A DNA stretch of 39,184 bases from Candidatus Enterococcus testudinis (GCF_002140915.1 NZ_NGKU01000001.1:1767436-1806619); one strand, 5' to 3'. Shown: positions 1 to 7,885, counted from the first letter of the stretch. Notes: generated by a model from the sequence alone, not told the origin. Translations and numbers: made by a program.

Positions 1-97
1 GTATTTGCTTCATAAAATGAAGCGTCCTACACATTGGTTCGTTTGCTTGCTTTGTTCAGTTTTCAAAGGTCTACGTTGTTGCGTTAGCAACTTTTAT
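1..97 (-). promoter_or_regulatory. rRNA operon leader (5' end of pre-16S transcript)
   Basis: Read on the minus strand, this stretch carries the conserved leader string CCTTTGAAAACTGAACAAA, which in Bacilli sits upstream of 16S rRNA and contains the boxA-like antitermination signal. It is followed by a perfect 7-bp hairpin (arms 7-13 and 17-23). The 16S gene itself lies beyond position 1 and is not in the window. That an rRNA operon follows is inferred from this leader and the three promoters behind it. Confidence 0.8.
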
Positions 98-126
98 ATC
101 ATATCAGAGTGACAAGTGATTGTCAA
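98..126 (-). promoter_or_regulatory. rRNA promoter P1 (proximal)
   Basis: The -35 box TTGACA (121-126, read on minus) and -10 box TATGAT (98-103) are separated by exactly 17 bp. Both are near consensus. The leader starts directly downstream. Confidence 0.85.
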
Positions 127-194
127 CACTTTTTATAAAAGTTTTTTCGCTTGTTGTTTTTCAACAACGTTGCGGCTGCCTTAGCAACTTAATC

Positions 195-223
195 ATAATA
201 ACAAATGATTTGTTATTTGTCAA
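195..223 (-). promoter_or_regulatory. rRNA promoter P2 (middle)
   Basis: The -35 box TTGACA (218-223, minus) and -10 box TATTAT (195-200) have a 17-bp spacer. It lies 97 bp upstream of P1 and is followed, like P1, by a GTTGCTAA string that can form a short hairpin. Confidence 0.8.
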
Positions 224-290
224 CAACTTTTTTTAATTAATTTGTTGTCATATCAACAACTCTTAATCATTTTAATTTTGCGACTCAGTT

Positions 291-319
291 ATAATATCAT
301 CTGTTTTACATTTGGTCAA
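291..319 (-). promoter_or_regulatory. rRNA promoter P3 (distal)
   Basis: The -35 box TTGACC (314-319, minus) and -10 box TATTAT (291-296) have a 17-bp spacer. It lies 96 bp upstream of P2, so the three promoters are almost evenly spaced. Confidence 0.65.
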
Positions 320-443
320 GCACTTTTTCAAACTTTTTTGAAAGTTATGTTTTGACCTGTTGGCGTTTTGCCAACGTTGACTACTGTACCACGCCTAAGA
401 TGAAAGAGCAAGCTTTTTTCAGAAATTCTTTTCAATGTCCCAA

Positions 444-471
444 CAAAAAAACTACCCAATAAGGTAGTTTA
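444..471 (-). terminator. Intrinsic terminator after the 61-aa ORF
   Basis: A 6-bp stem (451-456 with 463-468) is followed on the minus strand by a run of seven T. It overlaps the stop codon of the small protein gene at 469-654 and shields it from the rRNA promoters. Confidence 0.8.
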
Positions 472-654
472 GTCAACATCGATCGTTCGAAAGCGAATTT
501 GATCATTTCCATCACGTTTTAAGATGGTTTCTTCTTTTAAGTAGGCGAATTTTTTTTCGCTCAATTCTGGATTTTCCAACATTTCTTCATATCCAGTAAA
601 AATATCTTGGATATATTTTTTGTACGCTTTTTTCTTTTTGATTCTTTTTTTCAT
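469..654 (-). CDS. Small lysine-rich hypothetical protein (61 aa)
   Basis: I do not recognise this protein. It starts with a very basic segment (eight Lys and one Arg in the first 12 residues) and then becomes mixed-charge and probably helical; it has no membrane segment, signal peptide or cysteine. The ATG at 652-654 is preceded by AAAGGA about 9 bases upstream, and the stop codon overlaps a good intrinsic terminator, so it is probably a real monocistronic gene rather than a chance frame. It lies between a GNAT gene and the promoters of an rRNA operon. The basic N-terminus could bind RNA or ribosomes, but that is only a guess. Confidence 0.65.
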   Translation of the reverse strand: MKKRIKKKKAYKKYIQDIFTGYEEMLENPELSEKKFAYLKEETILKRDGNDQIRFRTIDVD

Positions 655-739
655 TCCGCACCGTCCTTTACGTGCTTATCTTAGCAAGTCACAGGGCATC
701 TGACAACTATTAATGATGCTTTATGAAAATTTTTTTAGC

Positions 740-1270
740 CTAATCGGTAGGCGATAGCAATTTTTGATACGCAAGCCGTTCTCCATGTGGTATAGGAAAC
801 GCAATATGGCCGCAAAAAGTGTATCCAGCCGCACTGATATTCCGTTGCATGGCTGTGTTCGCTTGATAAGTATCGATTCTCAGATCAAATATCTGCTTTT
901 CCCGTGCAACCTCTTCCAGCTCTTGCAATAACTTAGCACTTAATCGTTGTCCTTTGAAGCGGGTATTGACGACAACACGGTGAATCGATAGATACGGGCC
1001 TTCCCCTACCCACTTACCACCTTGAATCGCTGTATAAACGGGATCGTTGCCCGAAACCAAAGCAGCGGCTGCAGCAATCTCGTCTTCAAAGGTGAGCAAA
1101 TAACTTTCTTGTTTCAGAATATCTTCTTTGATTTTTTCTTCAGTTGGACCGTAACCGTTTTGCCATTGAGGCGATCCTTGTACACCTAGCGCGGCAATTC
1201 CTTCTGCGATCAACTGCATCATATCAGGCAAATCTGCGATAGTGGCTTTACGCAATTTGAACAACGTCAT
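740..1270 (-). CDS. GNAT family N-acetyltransferase
   Basis: This is a cytosolic acetyl-CoA-dependent N-acetyltransferase; the acceptor is unknown. It is about 176 residues, usual for a single GNAT domain. The acetyl-CoA pyrophosphate-binding loop is the RFKGQRLSAKLL segment near residues 104-115, after the beta-strand LSIHRVVVN, and the AMQRNISAAGY segment near 140-150 fits the following motif. The longest frame starts at 1285 but has no ribosome binding site. AGAAGG at 1271-1276 directly abuts the ATG at 1268-1270 and stands six bases before a TTG at 1262-1264, so the true start may be that TTG. It lies about 20 bases downstream of pyrD on the same strand and is probably co-transcribed with it. 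Confidence 0.88.
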   Translation of the reverse strand: MTLFKLRKATIADLPDMMQLIAEGIAALGVQGSPQWQNGYGPTEEKIKEDILKQESYLLTFEDEIAAAAALVSGNDPVYTAIQGGKWVGEGPYLSIHRVVVNTRFKGQRLSAKLLQELEEVAREKQIFDLRIDTYQANTAMQRNISAAGYTFCGHIAFPIPHGERLAYQKLLSPTD

Positions 1271-1291
1271 CCTTCTTTCTTCCATATAAAC

Positions 1292-2233
1292 TTAATCAGT
1301 GATTGATTTCAACTTTCCTTGAAAATCAGAAATAGATTGATAGCCTTTTTCAGCCATTATTGTCGATAACTCGTGGATCAACCGATCAAAAACAGCAGGG
1401 CCTTCTTTTTGCAATTGTGTACCAATCTGCAACAGACTGGCACCGCACAGCAAATGTTCATAAGCATCTTGTCCGGTGGCAATCCCACCAGTTCCAATGA
1501 TTTTGATTTCTGGTTTCAGCCTCGTATAAAACGCGCGTACATTGGCCAACGCTGTTGGTTTGATATATGCACCACCGAGTCCGCCAAATCCTTCTTTGGG
1601 TTTAATGACAACTGTATCTGATACTGGATCGATAAACAATGCATTTCCGACACTATTGACAGAATTGACATAACACAAAGGAAATTGATTCAAAATGTCC
1701 GCCATTTGGTCAAAATGGGCCAAGTCAAAATACGGCGGCAGTTTCACGCCTAATGGTTTTGTGAAAAATGAAAACACATCTTTGAGAATAGCAGCCGTCA
1801 ATTCGAAATCGTAGGCAACTTGTGGTTTTCCAGGTACATTGGGACAAGAAAGATTCAATTCAGTGATTCCTTCGAAGGCACTGCTTTGGATTTTCTTCAA
1901 CAAAGTAATATTTTCCTCTACACTCATCGCCGCTACAGAAAAAAAGAATGGTGCGTCTTGCGGCATCTCAGCTTGTTTTTTGATTGCATAATCAAGGTAG
2001 TAATCTATACCGCGGTTAGGCAAGCCCATTGAGTTGATACTACCCAGCGCCAAATCGATATAGCGTGGTTCTGGATTGCCTTCTCTTGCTACAATAGTTG
2101 CGCTTTTGGTGACAAATGAACCAGCACTTGAATGCGCCAAACCGTCCATTTCTTCAATCGTCATACAGTGAACACCGGATGCATTCATAAAAGGATTTTG
2201 ATATGTATATGGGCCAAAATTTGTTGTTAACAT
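1292..2233 (-). CDS. pyrD: Dihydroorotate dehydrogenase, class 1A (fumarate-dependent)
   Basis: It oxidises dihydroorotate to orotate in pyrimidine synthesis, using FMN. The class 1A family is cytosolic, homodimeric and passes electrons to fumarate. The protein is 313 residues, the usual class 1A length. The active-site loop [13 protein letters not shown] puts the catalytic base cysteine at residue 130, and VTKSA gives the conserved lysine at 43, as in the Lactococcus PyrDA enzyme. The FMN phosphate-binding GTGGI motif lies in the C-terminal third. I start at the ATG at 2231-2233 because a GGGGGGAG ribosome binding site stands about 8 bases upstream; the longest frame begins 22 codons earlier without one. 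No pyrK or other pyr gene is adjacent, which also argues against class 1B. Confidence 0.95.
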   Translation of the reverse strand: MLTTNFGPYTYQNPFMNASGVHCMTIEEMDGLAHSSAGSFVTKSATIVAREGNPEPRYIDLALGSINSMGLPNRGIDYYLDYAIKKQAEMPQDAPFFFSVAAMSVEENITLLKKIQSSAFEGITELNLSCPNVPGKPQVAYDFELTAAILKDVFSFFTKPLGVKLPPYFDLAHFDQMADILNQFPLCYVNSVNSVGNALFIDPVSDTVVIKPKEGFGGLGGAYIKPTALANVRAFYTRLKPEIKIIGTGGIATGQDAYEHLLCGASLLQIGTQLQKEGPAVFDRLIHELSTIMAEKGYQSISDFQGKLKSITD

Positions 2234-2299
2234 GGATACGCTCCCCCCGATCTTTTCAAATAGTTTACCCGTACATAAAGGAAAAATCAATGCACACAC

Positions 2300-2328
2300 A
2301 GTATATTTGTCTTAGTAAACTATAGGAA
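2300..2328 (-). promoter_or_regulatory. Possible promoter of pyrD
   Basis: A perfect-looking -10 (TATACT, 2300-2305 on minus) is preceded by a poor -35 (TTCCTA, 2323-2328) with 17-bp spacing. It would give a leader of about 60 bases. The weak -35 makes this tentative. Confidence 0.35.
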
Positions 2329-2388
2329 TATTCGGGTTTAGCCTTAGCAGCATCTCAGCAAATCTTTTCACAGATAAGTAAATATCTC

Positions 2389-2712
2389 TTATACGTATCT
2401 GTCCAACACATTAAATCTTTTCCTTTGGTACCTTAACACACCAGCATCGCCAACGACATACAACTTGTATTTGCCATGACTAACAATAAACGCCTTTCTT
2501 TCTCCATGCTCAAGTTCGAACAAAAGAGAATAGGTGATCGATTCGTTAGCAATCCCATTCGCATCTATGCTACTGCTGCTGCGCATGCTTTTATCGACTA
2601 GTTTCGCTGGAACCGACACTTCAGGTGCAGATTCATTTTTTAAGAACTCAACGATCTGGTATAAAATGACACCAACAAAAATCAAAACAAATAGCGTTAA
2701 GAAAAAATCCAT
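2389..2712 (-). CDS. DUF2500-like membrane-anchored protein
   Basis: This small protein of unknown function is about 107 residues. Residues 1-22 form one hydrophobic membrane segment. The rest is a soluble beta-rich domain containing VPAKLVDK, LLFELEHGERKAFIVS and a GDAGVLRYQRKRF end, which fits the DUF2500 pattern of proteins with one N-terminal membrane helix. I chose the ATG at 2710-2712 because AAGGAG at 2721-2726 is eight bases away; a GTG three codons earlier overlaps that ribosome binding site. It is transcribed alone, between the terminator near 2840 and pyrD. The family assignment is from pattern memory and moderately sure. Confidence 0.75.
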   Translation of the reverse strand: MDFFLTLFVLIFVGVILYQIVEFLKNESAPEVSVPAKLVDKSMRSSSSIDANGIANESITYSLLFELEHGERKAFIVSHGKYKLYVVGDAGVLRYQRKRFNVLDRYV

Positions 2713-2784
2713 GAAAGACACTCCTTATTCATTTAGTTGACTGATTGTATGTGGTTGTGTTGCATGATTGTGCTGTTTTATTCT

Positions 2785-2790
2785 ATTATA
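2785..2790 (-). promoter_or_regulatory. -10 element of the DUF2500 gene promoter
   Basis: A perfect TATAAT on the minus strand lies about 70 bases upstream of the gene and just behind the preceding terminator. No convincing -35 stands at 17 bp. Confidence 0.5.
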
Positions 2791-2817
2791 CCTGATTTGA
2801 CTTTCTTACATCCATAC

Positions 2818-2860
2818 AAAAAAACTCTTTCATCCACGTGTAGAAGTGAAATAAAAGAGT
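2818..2860 (-). terminator. Intrinsic terminator after the SufT/DUF59 gene
   Basis: A stem of about 12 bp including G-U pairs (2824-2835 with 2848-2860) is followed on minus by seven T. Confidence 0.85.
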
Positions 2861-2908
2861 GTTCGTTCTATTACATTGATGAATATCGTTGCGGCTTCCT
2901 GTGACTCC

Positions 2909-3238
2909 CTAACGAATCCCCAACGCAATCCTTGCATAACGACTCATCTTGTCAGTCGTCCACGCCGGGTACCACACGAGTTTGACTTCTGGATTAGCGA
3001 CTTCTGGGACATCTGCTAATGCTTCATGGATAGATTCTGTCAATACGTCTGCTAAGGGACAACCCATTGTCGTCAACGTCATTTTGATTACTGTATGTCC
3101 TGTTTCACCATCGAAAAGGACTTCATAAACCAAACCTAGATTGACAATGTCGATACCTAATTCTGGGTCGATCACGGTTTCCAATGCAGCGAGCACACGC
3201 TCTTTGATTGCTTCCACTTCTGTTTCTGTATATGCCAT
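2909..3238 (-). CDS. SufT/MIP18 family (DUF59) metal-sulfur cluster assembly factor
   Basis: This is a single-domain DUF59 protein of 109 residues. The family (SufT, PaaD, the eukaryotic MIP18) helps mature iron-sulfur proteins. The hallmark segments are present: DPELGIDIVNLGLVY at about residues 24-38, the conserved cysteine in TTMGCPLAD at residue 60, and a C-terminal WYPAWTTDKMS. The ATG at 3236-3238 has AAGGAGG about 9 bases upstream; the longer frame adds 22 residues with no ribosome binding site. It lies 73 bases downstream of the YitT-type gene on the same strand and ahead of a strong terminator, so the two may form one transcript. No suf operon is visible nearby. Confidence 0.9.
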   Translation of the reverse strand: MAYTETEVEAIKERVLAALETVIDPELGIDIVNLGLVYEVLFDGETGHTVIKMTLTTMGCPLADVLTESIHEALADVPEVANPEVKLVWYPAWTTDKMSRYARIALGIR

Positions 3239-3311
3239 AGCTGGTGACCTCCTTATTTCTTGTAACAAATCATACCTTCTTTTAGACGGTTTGTAAATGG
3301 ACAATCATGCT

Positions 3312-4247
3312 TTAGGGACGGGTCTTTTTGTGGATCTTCAACTCTGGGAAAACACCTGTCGTCTTGAAGGTCCGTTGCTCATCATCTGTGGCAAAACGGC
3401 CAGTAATAGATTGTGTTGGCACAAAGTTGATAAAGGCATTGCCGTCAGCTTCCAATACAGCTTGTTCTAAATCATACATCTCATAGCGCGTAACGACCAT
3501 CATGATCATATTTCCAGGTACACCAGAGTAGCCGCCCACCGAAGGAAATAAGGTCATCCCGCGAAAAATATGTTTTGAAATATTTTTACCCACAGCTTCT
3601 GCATTGGTGGTGATGATCATCGCCGTCACTTTTTGATGACTCGTATGAAGCATATCCACTACATAACTCATGGCAAAAATCGAGATAATGGTATACAAGG
3701 CACTCTCCCATGAGAAAACAAAGCCAGAAACCATTACAATGATGCCGTTCAAGATAAACATATATTTACCAACTGTTTTACCAGTGGTTTTGGACAAAAT
3801 CAAAGAAAGAATGTCCATTCCGCCAGTCGTAAAGCCCATTTTCAATGAAAAGGCCACACCGACACCCAACAATACCCCGCCAATCAATGCATTGACCAAG
3901 ATATTATCGGTGATTGCACCTTGCGGCAAGACCATCGTCAACAATGACACTACGACAACATTGATAAAACTTAGTAAAGTCGAACTTTTTCCTAATTTGA
4001 TAAACCCTAATACAAATATTGGCAGATTCAAAATAAAAATAAATAAACCAGTACTTAAACGAATACCTAAATGTTCAAAGGCCAAAGCGACGATCAATTG
4101 CGCCACCCCGTTCATACCAGCTGATAATACTTGCGCTGGTATCAAAAAGAAGTTCAAGGCAACGGCAGCCGTTATACCCGAAAGTAAGATGACCCCTATT
4201 TTCTTTAATTGTTCAGATTGTTGATGTTTCGTTAATAAATGACTCAC
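3312..4247 (-). CDS. YitT family membrane protein (DUF161 + DUF2179)
   Basis: This is an integral membrane protein of unknown function, 311 residues, with the usual YitT layout. After a short polar N-terminus come about five or six hydrophobic helices, including a glycine-rich LIGGVLLGVGVAFSLKMGFTTGGMDILS stretch split over two helices. A C-terminal cytosolic DUF2179 domain follows at about residues 205-290, with FRGMTLFPSVGGYSG and MVVTRYE. The start is a GTG at 4245-4247 with AAGGAG ten bases upstream. A second good AAGGAG lies further upstream at about 4276, ahead of an out-of-frame GTG, so translation initiation here may be unusual. Members have been linked to various exporter-like roles, but no function can be read from the sequence. 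Confidence 0.9.
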   Translation of the reverse strand: MSHLLTKHQQSEQLKKIGVILLSGITAAVALNFFLIPAQVLSAGMNGVAQLIVALAFEHLGIRLSTGLFIFILNLPIFVLGFIKLGKSSTLLSFINVVVVSLLTMVLPQGAITDNILVNALIGGVLLGVGVAFSLKMGFTTGGMDILSLILSKTTGKTVGKYMFILNGIIVMVSGFVFSWESALYTIISIFAMSYVVDMLHTSHQKVTAMIITTNAEAVGKNISKHIFRGMTLFPSVGGYSGVPGNMIMMVVTRYEMYDLEQAVLEADGNAFINFVPTQSITGRFATDDEQRTFKTTGVFPELKIHKKTRP

Positions 4248-4361
4248 AAACGCTTCGCTCCTTCACTAAAAAATCTCCTTCCAAAGAATAGCAGTTTGTG
4301 TCAAAAATTGAAACAATTATTTGCAAAATTTTACTTTTCATTCCCCGATTATTTTGGAACA

Positions 4362-4370
4362 TGTTAAAAT
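4362..4370 (+). promoter_or_regulatory. Extended -10 promoter of yajQ
   Basis: The string TGTTAAAAT fits an extended -10 (TGn plus TAAAAT) about 30 bases upstream of the gene. No good -35 is visible. Confidence 0.5.
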
Positions 4371-4401
4371 GGAGAGAAAGCGTATGTGAGGAGGAAGAAT
4401 A

Positions 4402-4893
4402 ATGGCAAAAGAAGCAAGTTTTGATATCGTTTCAGAGATCAATATAGAAGAAGTAAAAAATGCCATACAACAAGCAGAAAAAGAATTGAAGAATCGCTTT
4501 GATTTCAAAGGATCTACGGTTGAGATCAAAATGGATAACAGCAAAATGACCGTGGTTGGTGATGATGACTTCAAAGTCGAACAAATCAAAGATGTCTTGT
4601 TTGCAAAATTGATCAAGCGCAGTGTACCGACCAAAAATATCCAGTTTTCGGAAACAGAACATGCCTTAGGTGCCAAAGCGCGTCAAACCGCTGAATTGAT
4701 CAATGGCATTGATAAAGAACATGCCAAAAAAATTACCACAGCTATCAAAAATGCCAAATTAAAGGTCAAAACACAAATTCAAGACAATCAAATCCGGGTC
4801 ACTGGCAAAAGCCGTGATGACTTACAAGAAGTCATTCAGCTATTACGCAAGTTGCCGTTGACAATTGATTTGCAATTTACAAACTATCGCTAA
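4402..4893 (+). CDS. yajQ: YajQ family nucleotide-binding protein (UPF0234)
   Basis: A cytosolic protein of 163 residues, the full family length. The family has two ferredoxin-like domains. Xanthomonas members bind cyclic di-GMP; in Firmicutes the ligand is not established. The signature start EASFDIVSEINIEEVKNA, the central RFDFKGS with its conserved phenylalanines (near residue 34), and the C-terminal QDNQIRVTGKSRDDLQ are all present. The ATG follows GAGGAGG by about 8 bases. The gene stands alone with its own promoter and terminator and converges on the helicase gene. Confidence 0.95.
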   Translation: MAKEASFDIVSEINIEEVKNAIQQAEKELKNRFDFKGSTVEIKMDNSKMTVVGDDDFKVEQIKDVLFAKLIKRSVPTKNIQFSETEHALGAKARQTAELINGIDKEHAKKITTAIKNAKLKVKTQIQDNQIRVTGKSRDDLQEVIQLLRKLPLTIDLQFTNYR

Positions 4894-4944
4894 AAAAAAC
4901 AGTCGTCATCTAGACCGATAGTGGTCTGGATAGCGACTGTTTGA
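4892..4944. terminator. Bidirectional terminator between yajQ and the DinG-like gene
   Basis: An interrupted long hairpin (4899-4905 with 4934-4940, plus inner arms 4908-4916 with 4923-4931) has eight T on the minus side and a weaker TTTGATT on the plus side. It serves both converging genes. Confidence 0.85.
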
Positions 4945-7371
4945 TTATTGACAAAAAGCGGCCAGCTCTTGACTGATTGCTTCAGGACTTCTCACACGTT
5001 GCGCGTGTTGCCAATGCAGAGGGAATAACGACTGGTAAGCCGCTGTCTGAAATCGCTGATCCAAAAGGAGCACAACACCTGTATCTGCCACATCTCGAAT
5101 GACACGCCCTGCTGCTTGCAAGACTTTATTCATCCCCGGTAACTGATAAGCATAAGAAAAACCAGCATGGTTTTTTTGATCATAATAACTGCGGATCAAT
5201 TCCTGTTCATGATTGATTTGCGGCAAACCAACACCAACGATCGCGGTACCGATCAAGCGCTCGCCTTTTAAATCGATCCCTTCAGAAAAAATACCGCCTA
5301 GAACACAAAATGCCACCATTGTCTGCTTCTTCGCCCCGTCTAAAATTTGTCCGCCAGGGGTAAACCTTGCCAAGAAAGTTTCTCGTTCTGCTTCATCCAT
5401 GGCTGTCCCTTGAATCAAACACGCTACGTCAGGATATTTGAGAGAAAATGCAGCAGCTACATCATCCAAGTATCGATAGGAAGGGAAAAATACCATATAG
5501 TTGCCAACCTTCTCTGTGATCATGCGATGGATTGCCTCCACGATCAATGGTAAACTAACAGTTCTTTTGTGATACGTCGTTTGGATATAATCTGCAATCA
5601 ATATTTTTTGTTTCTCTGGTGGGAACGGACTGGGCAATCGATACCGTAAAGCGTCTTTCCCTCCACCAAGCACCTCTTGATAATAAGGCAGTGGCGTAAA
5701 ACTAGCAGAAAACAAGACACTGGCTTTGCCTTTATCCAACACATTACTCAGAAAGGGTGCAGGATCGATACAGAACTGTTTGATCCGCATGCCATACGTA
5801 TCGATTTCGACTGTAGTTTCATAATGATCATCATAAAACTCACTGATTTTCAAATAGTGATTGACCTCAAAATAACAAAGCAAAACTTCTTCTTGTAACG
5901 GATCTTCTTCATTGGCCGGCAACCATTCTTTCATCACCTCGGCCAAACGACTCAACTGTTTCACCAACGTCTCGTGGGGGGCGTCTTGATGATGATAGTC
6001 CCACGCTTCTTCTTTTGCTAATGCGACAATCTGTTTGAATTCTTTGTCGACTTTCGTCACAGCCCGCTTCAATTTTCCTTGTGCTTTGGGCAATTTTTTG
6101 ATCAGATCTTGAAATAATTGCCGTTGTAATGATGCTGAATACATGTCCTTCGAGCGATTGACCAAATTGTGGGCTTCATCAACCAAAAAGAAATAATCTT
6201 CTTCGGGTTCTTCAAAGAAGCGACGCAAATAGACCGTCGGGTCAAACAAATAATTATAATCACCAATGATCACATCGCAAAAGACACTCACATCTAAAGA
6301 CAACTCAAAAGGACAAACAGTATGTTTGCGTCCATATGCTTCAATCACTGAACGAGTGATCTGATTTTCATGATTGAGGAGGTCCCACAACGCTTCATTG
6401 ATTCGATTATAGTAGCCCTCGGCATAAGGACAATGCTCGGGTGTGCAGTTTCGTTCCTCCAAAAAACAGATCTTGTCCTTGGCGGTCAAAGTCACACTCT
6501 TGGTTTCACTGCCTGCATCAGCCAACTGCTGCAGCGCATCTTCTGCCACTTGACGCGTGATTGTTTTGGCAGTTAAGTAAAAGATGCGATCGCCGCTTTC
6601 TTCCCCTAACACTTTTAACGCCGGGAACAGCGTCGAAATCGTTTTACCCGTACCCGTAGGCGCTTCAGCAAACAAGCGCTGCCCCGTTTTCAAAGTTTTG
6701 TACGCTGCCCCAGCCAGCTCCCGCTGTCCTTTGCGAAAGGATTCATAGGGAAATTGCAAGAGTTGCAACGAGGTGTTGCGTACCCGGCGCCAATTCTCCT
6801 CAAAGACCATCCATTTATGGTACTCTTCCAGTAAGCGATCATAAAATATGGTCAATTCATCTAATGAGAAGCTGCGGCGGGTGCGGGTAATGCGTTTTTC
6901 CGTTGTCTGATAGTAGGTCAATTGCACATCGATATGATCGATACGATCAGAAACTGCGCCTGATTGTTCTGGTGTTTGTTGCACAGCCGGCGCATCATCA
7001 CTATTTTCACGTAACAAAAATAAATAGCCGTAGACCATTCCTTGGGCAAAAAAAAGATCGATTTGATCCAACGGTATGTCTTCATAGTAAGGCTCAGATG
7101 TTTTGATCTCATCTATGACCCAACAGTCTTTTGTTTGGTCATAGAACAGACCATCTGCTCTTCCTTCGACAGAGATCTTGTCTTTACCGACTTGGCTCTC
7201 ATGCTTGAAAAAGACTTCTTTTTGATAGAAGTCCCCTGCTTCTTTTTGTAGTTGTCGATGGATGCGCGCACCTTCTTGCGCGGTATGATTGCTGACGCGG
7301 CGGTTATCGATATCCCCTCTGCGCAAGATAAATTCAACTATTTTACGGACTGCCACTTTCCCTTTATACAC
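4945..7371 (-). CDS. dinG: DinG/XPD-type Fe-S DNA helicase with N-terminal PD-(D/E)XK-like domain
   Basis: An 808-residue superfamily 2 helicase of the Rad3/XPD/DinG group, expected to unwind DNA 5'-3' during repair or replication. Walker A (APTGTGKT) is at about residues 237-244 and the DEAH box at 398-401. Four cysteines at about 302, 309, 314 and 353 lie between them, as expected for the 4Fe-4S domain of this group. The C-terminal helicase half carries the AAGRVIRD motif VI. The first 200 residues look like a RecB/Cas4-type nuclease fold: ARIHRQLQ near 35-42, GRADG at 70-74 and IDEIK at 86-90 could supply the PD-(D/E)XK residues. The start is a GTG at 7369-7371 with AGAAGG seven or eight bases upstream. 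It is monocistronic. The nuclease domain is inferred from motifs only. Confidence 0.9.
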   Translation of the reverse strand: MYKGKVAVRKIVEFILRRGDIDNRRVSNHTAQEGARIHRQLQKEAGDFYQKEVFFKHESQVGKDKISVEGRADGLFYDQTKDCWVIDEIKTSEPYYEDIPLDQIDLFFAQGMVYGYLFLLRENSDDAPAVQQTPEQSGAVSDRIDHIDVQLTYYQTTEKRITRTRRSFSLDELTIFYDRLLEEYHKWMVFEENWRRVRNTSLQLLQFPYESFRKGQRELAGAAYKTLKTGQRLFAEAPTGTGKTISTLFPALKVLGEESGDRIFYLTAKTITRQVAEDALQQLADAGSETKSVTLTAKDKICFLEERNCTPEHCPYAEGYYNRINEALWDLLNHENQITRSVIEAYGRKHTVCPFELSLDVSVFCDVIIGDYNYLFDPTVYLRRFFEEPEEDYFFLVDEAHNLVNRSKDMYSASLQRQLFQDLIKKLPKAQGKLKRAVTKVDKEFKQIVALAKEEAWDYHHQDAPHETLVKQLSRLAEVMKEWLPANEEDPLQEEVLLCYFEVNHYLKISEFYDDHYETTVEIDTYGMRIKQFCIDPAPFLSNVLDKGKASVLFSASFTPLPYYQEVLGGGKDALRYRLPSPFPPEKQKILIADYIQTTYHKRTVSLPLIVEAIHRMITEKVGNYMVFFPSYRYLDDVAAAFSLKYPDVACLIQGTAMDEAERETFLARFTPGGQILDGAKKQTMVAFCVLGGIFSEGIDLKGERLIGTAIVGVGLPQINHEQELIRSYYDQKNHAGFSYAYQLPGMNKVLQAAGRVIRDVADTGVVLLLDQRFQTAAYQSLFPLHWQHAQRVRSPEAISQELAAFCQ

Positions 7372-7392
7372 GTGTTCACCTTCTCGATTGTC

Positions 7393-7398
7393 ATTATA
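7393..7398 (-). promoter_or_regulatory. -10 element of the DinG-like gene
   Basis: TATAAT on the minus strand, about 20 bases before the GTG start. The -35 position (TTTTAT at 17 bp) is poor. Confidence 0.5.
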
Positions 7399-7432
7399 GT
7401 AGAAAACCTGATTTTATAAAAGCGAACACAAC

Positions 7433-7462
7433 AAAAAGACTGCCCATCAGACAGTCTTTTGC
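7433..7462 (-). terminator. Intrinsic terminator after the holin-like gene
   Basis: An 8-bp stem (7435-7442 with 7452-7459) is followed by TTTTTGTT on the minus strand. Confidence 0.8.
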
Positions 7463-7501
7463 GAAACGCAACATTGCTATGCGTGATAACAGTGCATTTG
7501 A

Positions 7502-7885
7502 TCAACTATCACTTTTTGATCCGTCTTTTATTTTTTGGAGCAAATCGTGGAAAAATGACACGTCGATTCCCATGCGTTGATAATTTTCGAAAATCGATAA
7601 CAGTTCCATCCATAAGTAACCGCTATATAACACATACAGCAACGCGGTACCTGAACGAATCGGAATCAAAAAACTGATTGGCATAAAAAACAACAACAAA
7701 ATGATACTGGCTACCTTGCGTAAAATCCCATTGATTCCCTGATTTGAAGTCAGCGTCCCAGTCATATAAGCTGCCAGGCAGCCACTCGCGAAATCAATGA
7801 TCATCGCCAAACAGAGCAAAGACAGCAGATATAAGATTTTTTCTTCTTGCAACAACAACAACAATCCATCATGTAATGACAACAT
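7502..7885 (-). CDS. Phage holin family (holin_4/TcdE-like) membrane protein
   Basis: A 127-residue membrane protein with about three hydrophobic helices. The segment MIIDFASGCLAAYMTGTLTS, then GINGILRKVASIILL, is typical of the toxin-secretion/phage-lysis holin family (pfam05105), whose members form membrane lesions that release endolysins or toxins. The C-terminus is polar and ends in a basic-serine tail. I start at the ATG at 7883-7885: GGGAGG lies seven bases upstream, whereas the ATG two codons earlier is only one base from it. There is no endolysin or other phage gene nearby, so it is a chromosomal stand-alone member. It lies 78 bases downstream of the lipoprotein gene with no clear terminator between them and may share its transcript. 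Confidence 0.85.
   Translation of the reverse strand: MLSLHDGLLLLLQEEKILYLLSLLCLAMIIDFASGCLAAYMTGTLTSNQGINGILRKVASIILLLFFMPISFLIPIRSGTALLYVLYSGYLWMELLSIFENYQRMGIDVSFFHDLLQKIKDGSKSDS

Noticed and set aside
1-97. 16S rRNA or tRNA gene inside the window
   Set aside because: Only the leader is present; the conserved 16S 5' end (TGGCTCAG) does not appear before position 1 is reached.
359-375. A GTTGGC/GCCAAC hairpin taken as a terminator
   Set aside because: The 6-bp stem lacks a T-run on either strand. It lies between the small protein terminator and rRNA promoter P3 without an obvious role.
3670-4224. A 184-codon plus-strand frame
   Set aside because: It is the antisense of the YitT gene, with low-complexity Ile/Asn/Thr-rich sequence and no start signal.
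4248-4300. Upstream GTG-initiated ORF overlapping the YitT start
   Set aside because: A good AAGGAG precedes an out-of-frame GTG, but the frame runs only 17 codons and has no recognisable content; kept as a remark in the YitT entry only.
7502-7885. Prophage remnant suggested by the holin-family gene
   Set aside because: No integrase, endolysin, portal or other phage gene, and no attachment-site-like repeat, is seen within several kilobases. Single chromosomal holin_4 genes are common in Firmicutes.
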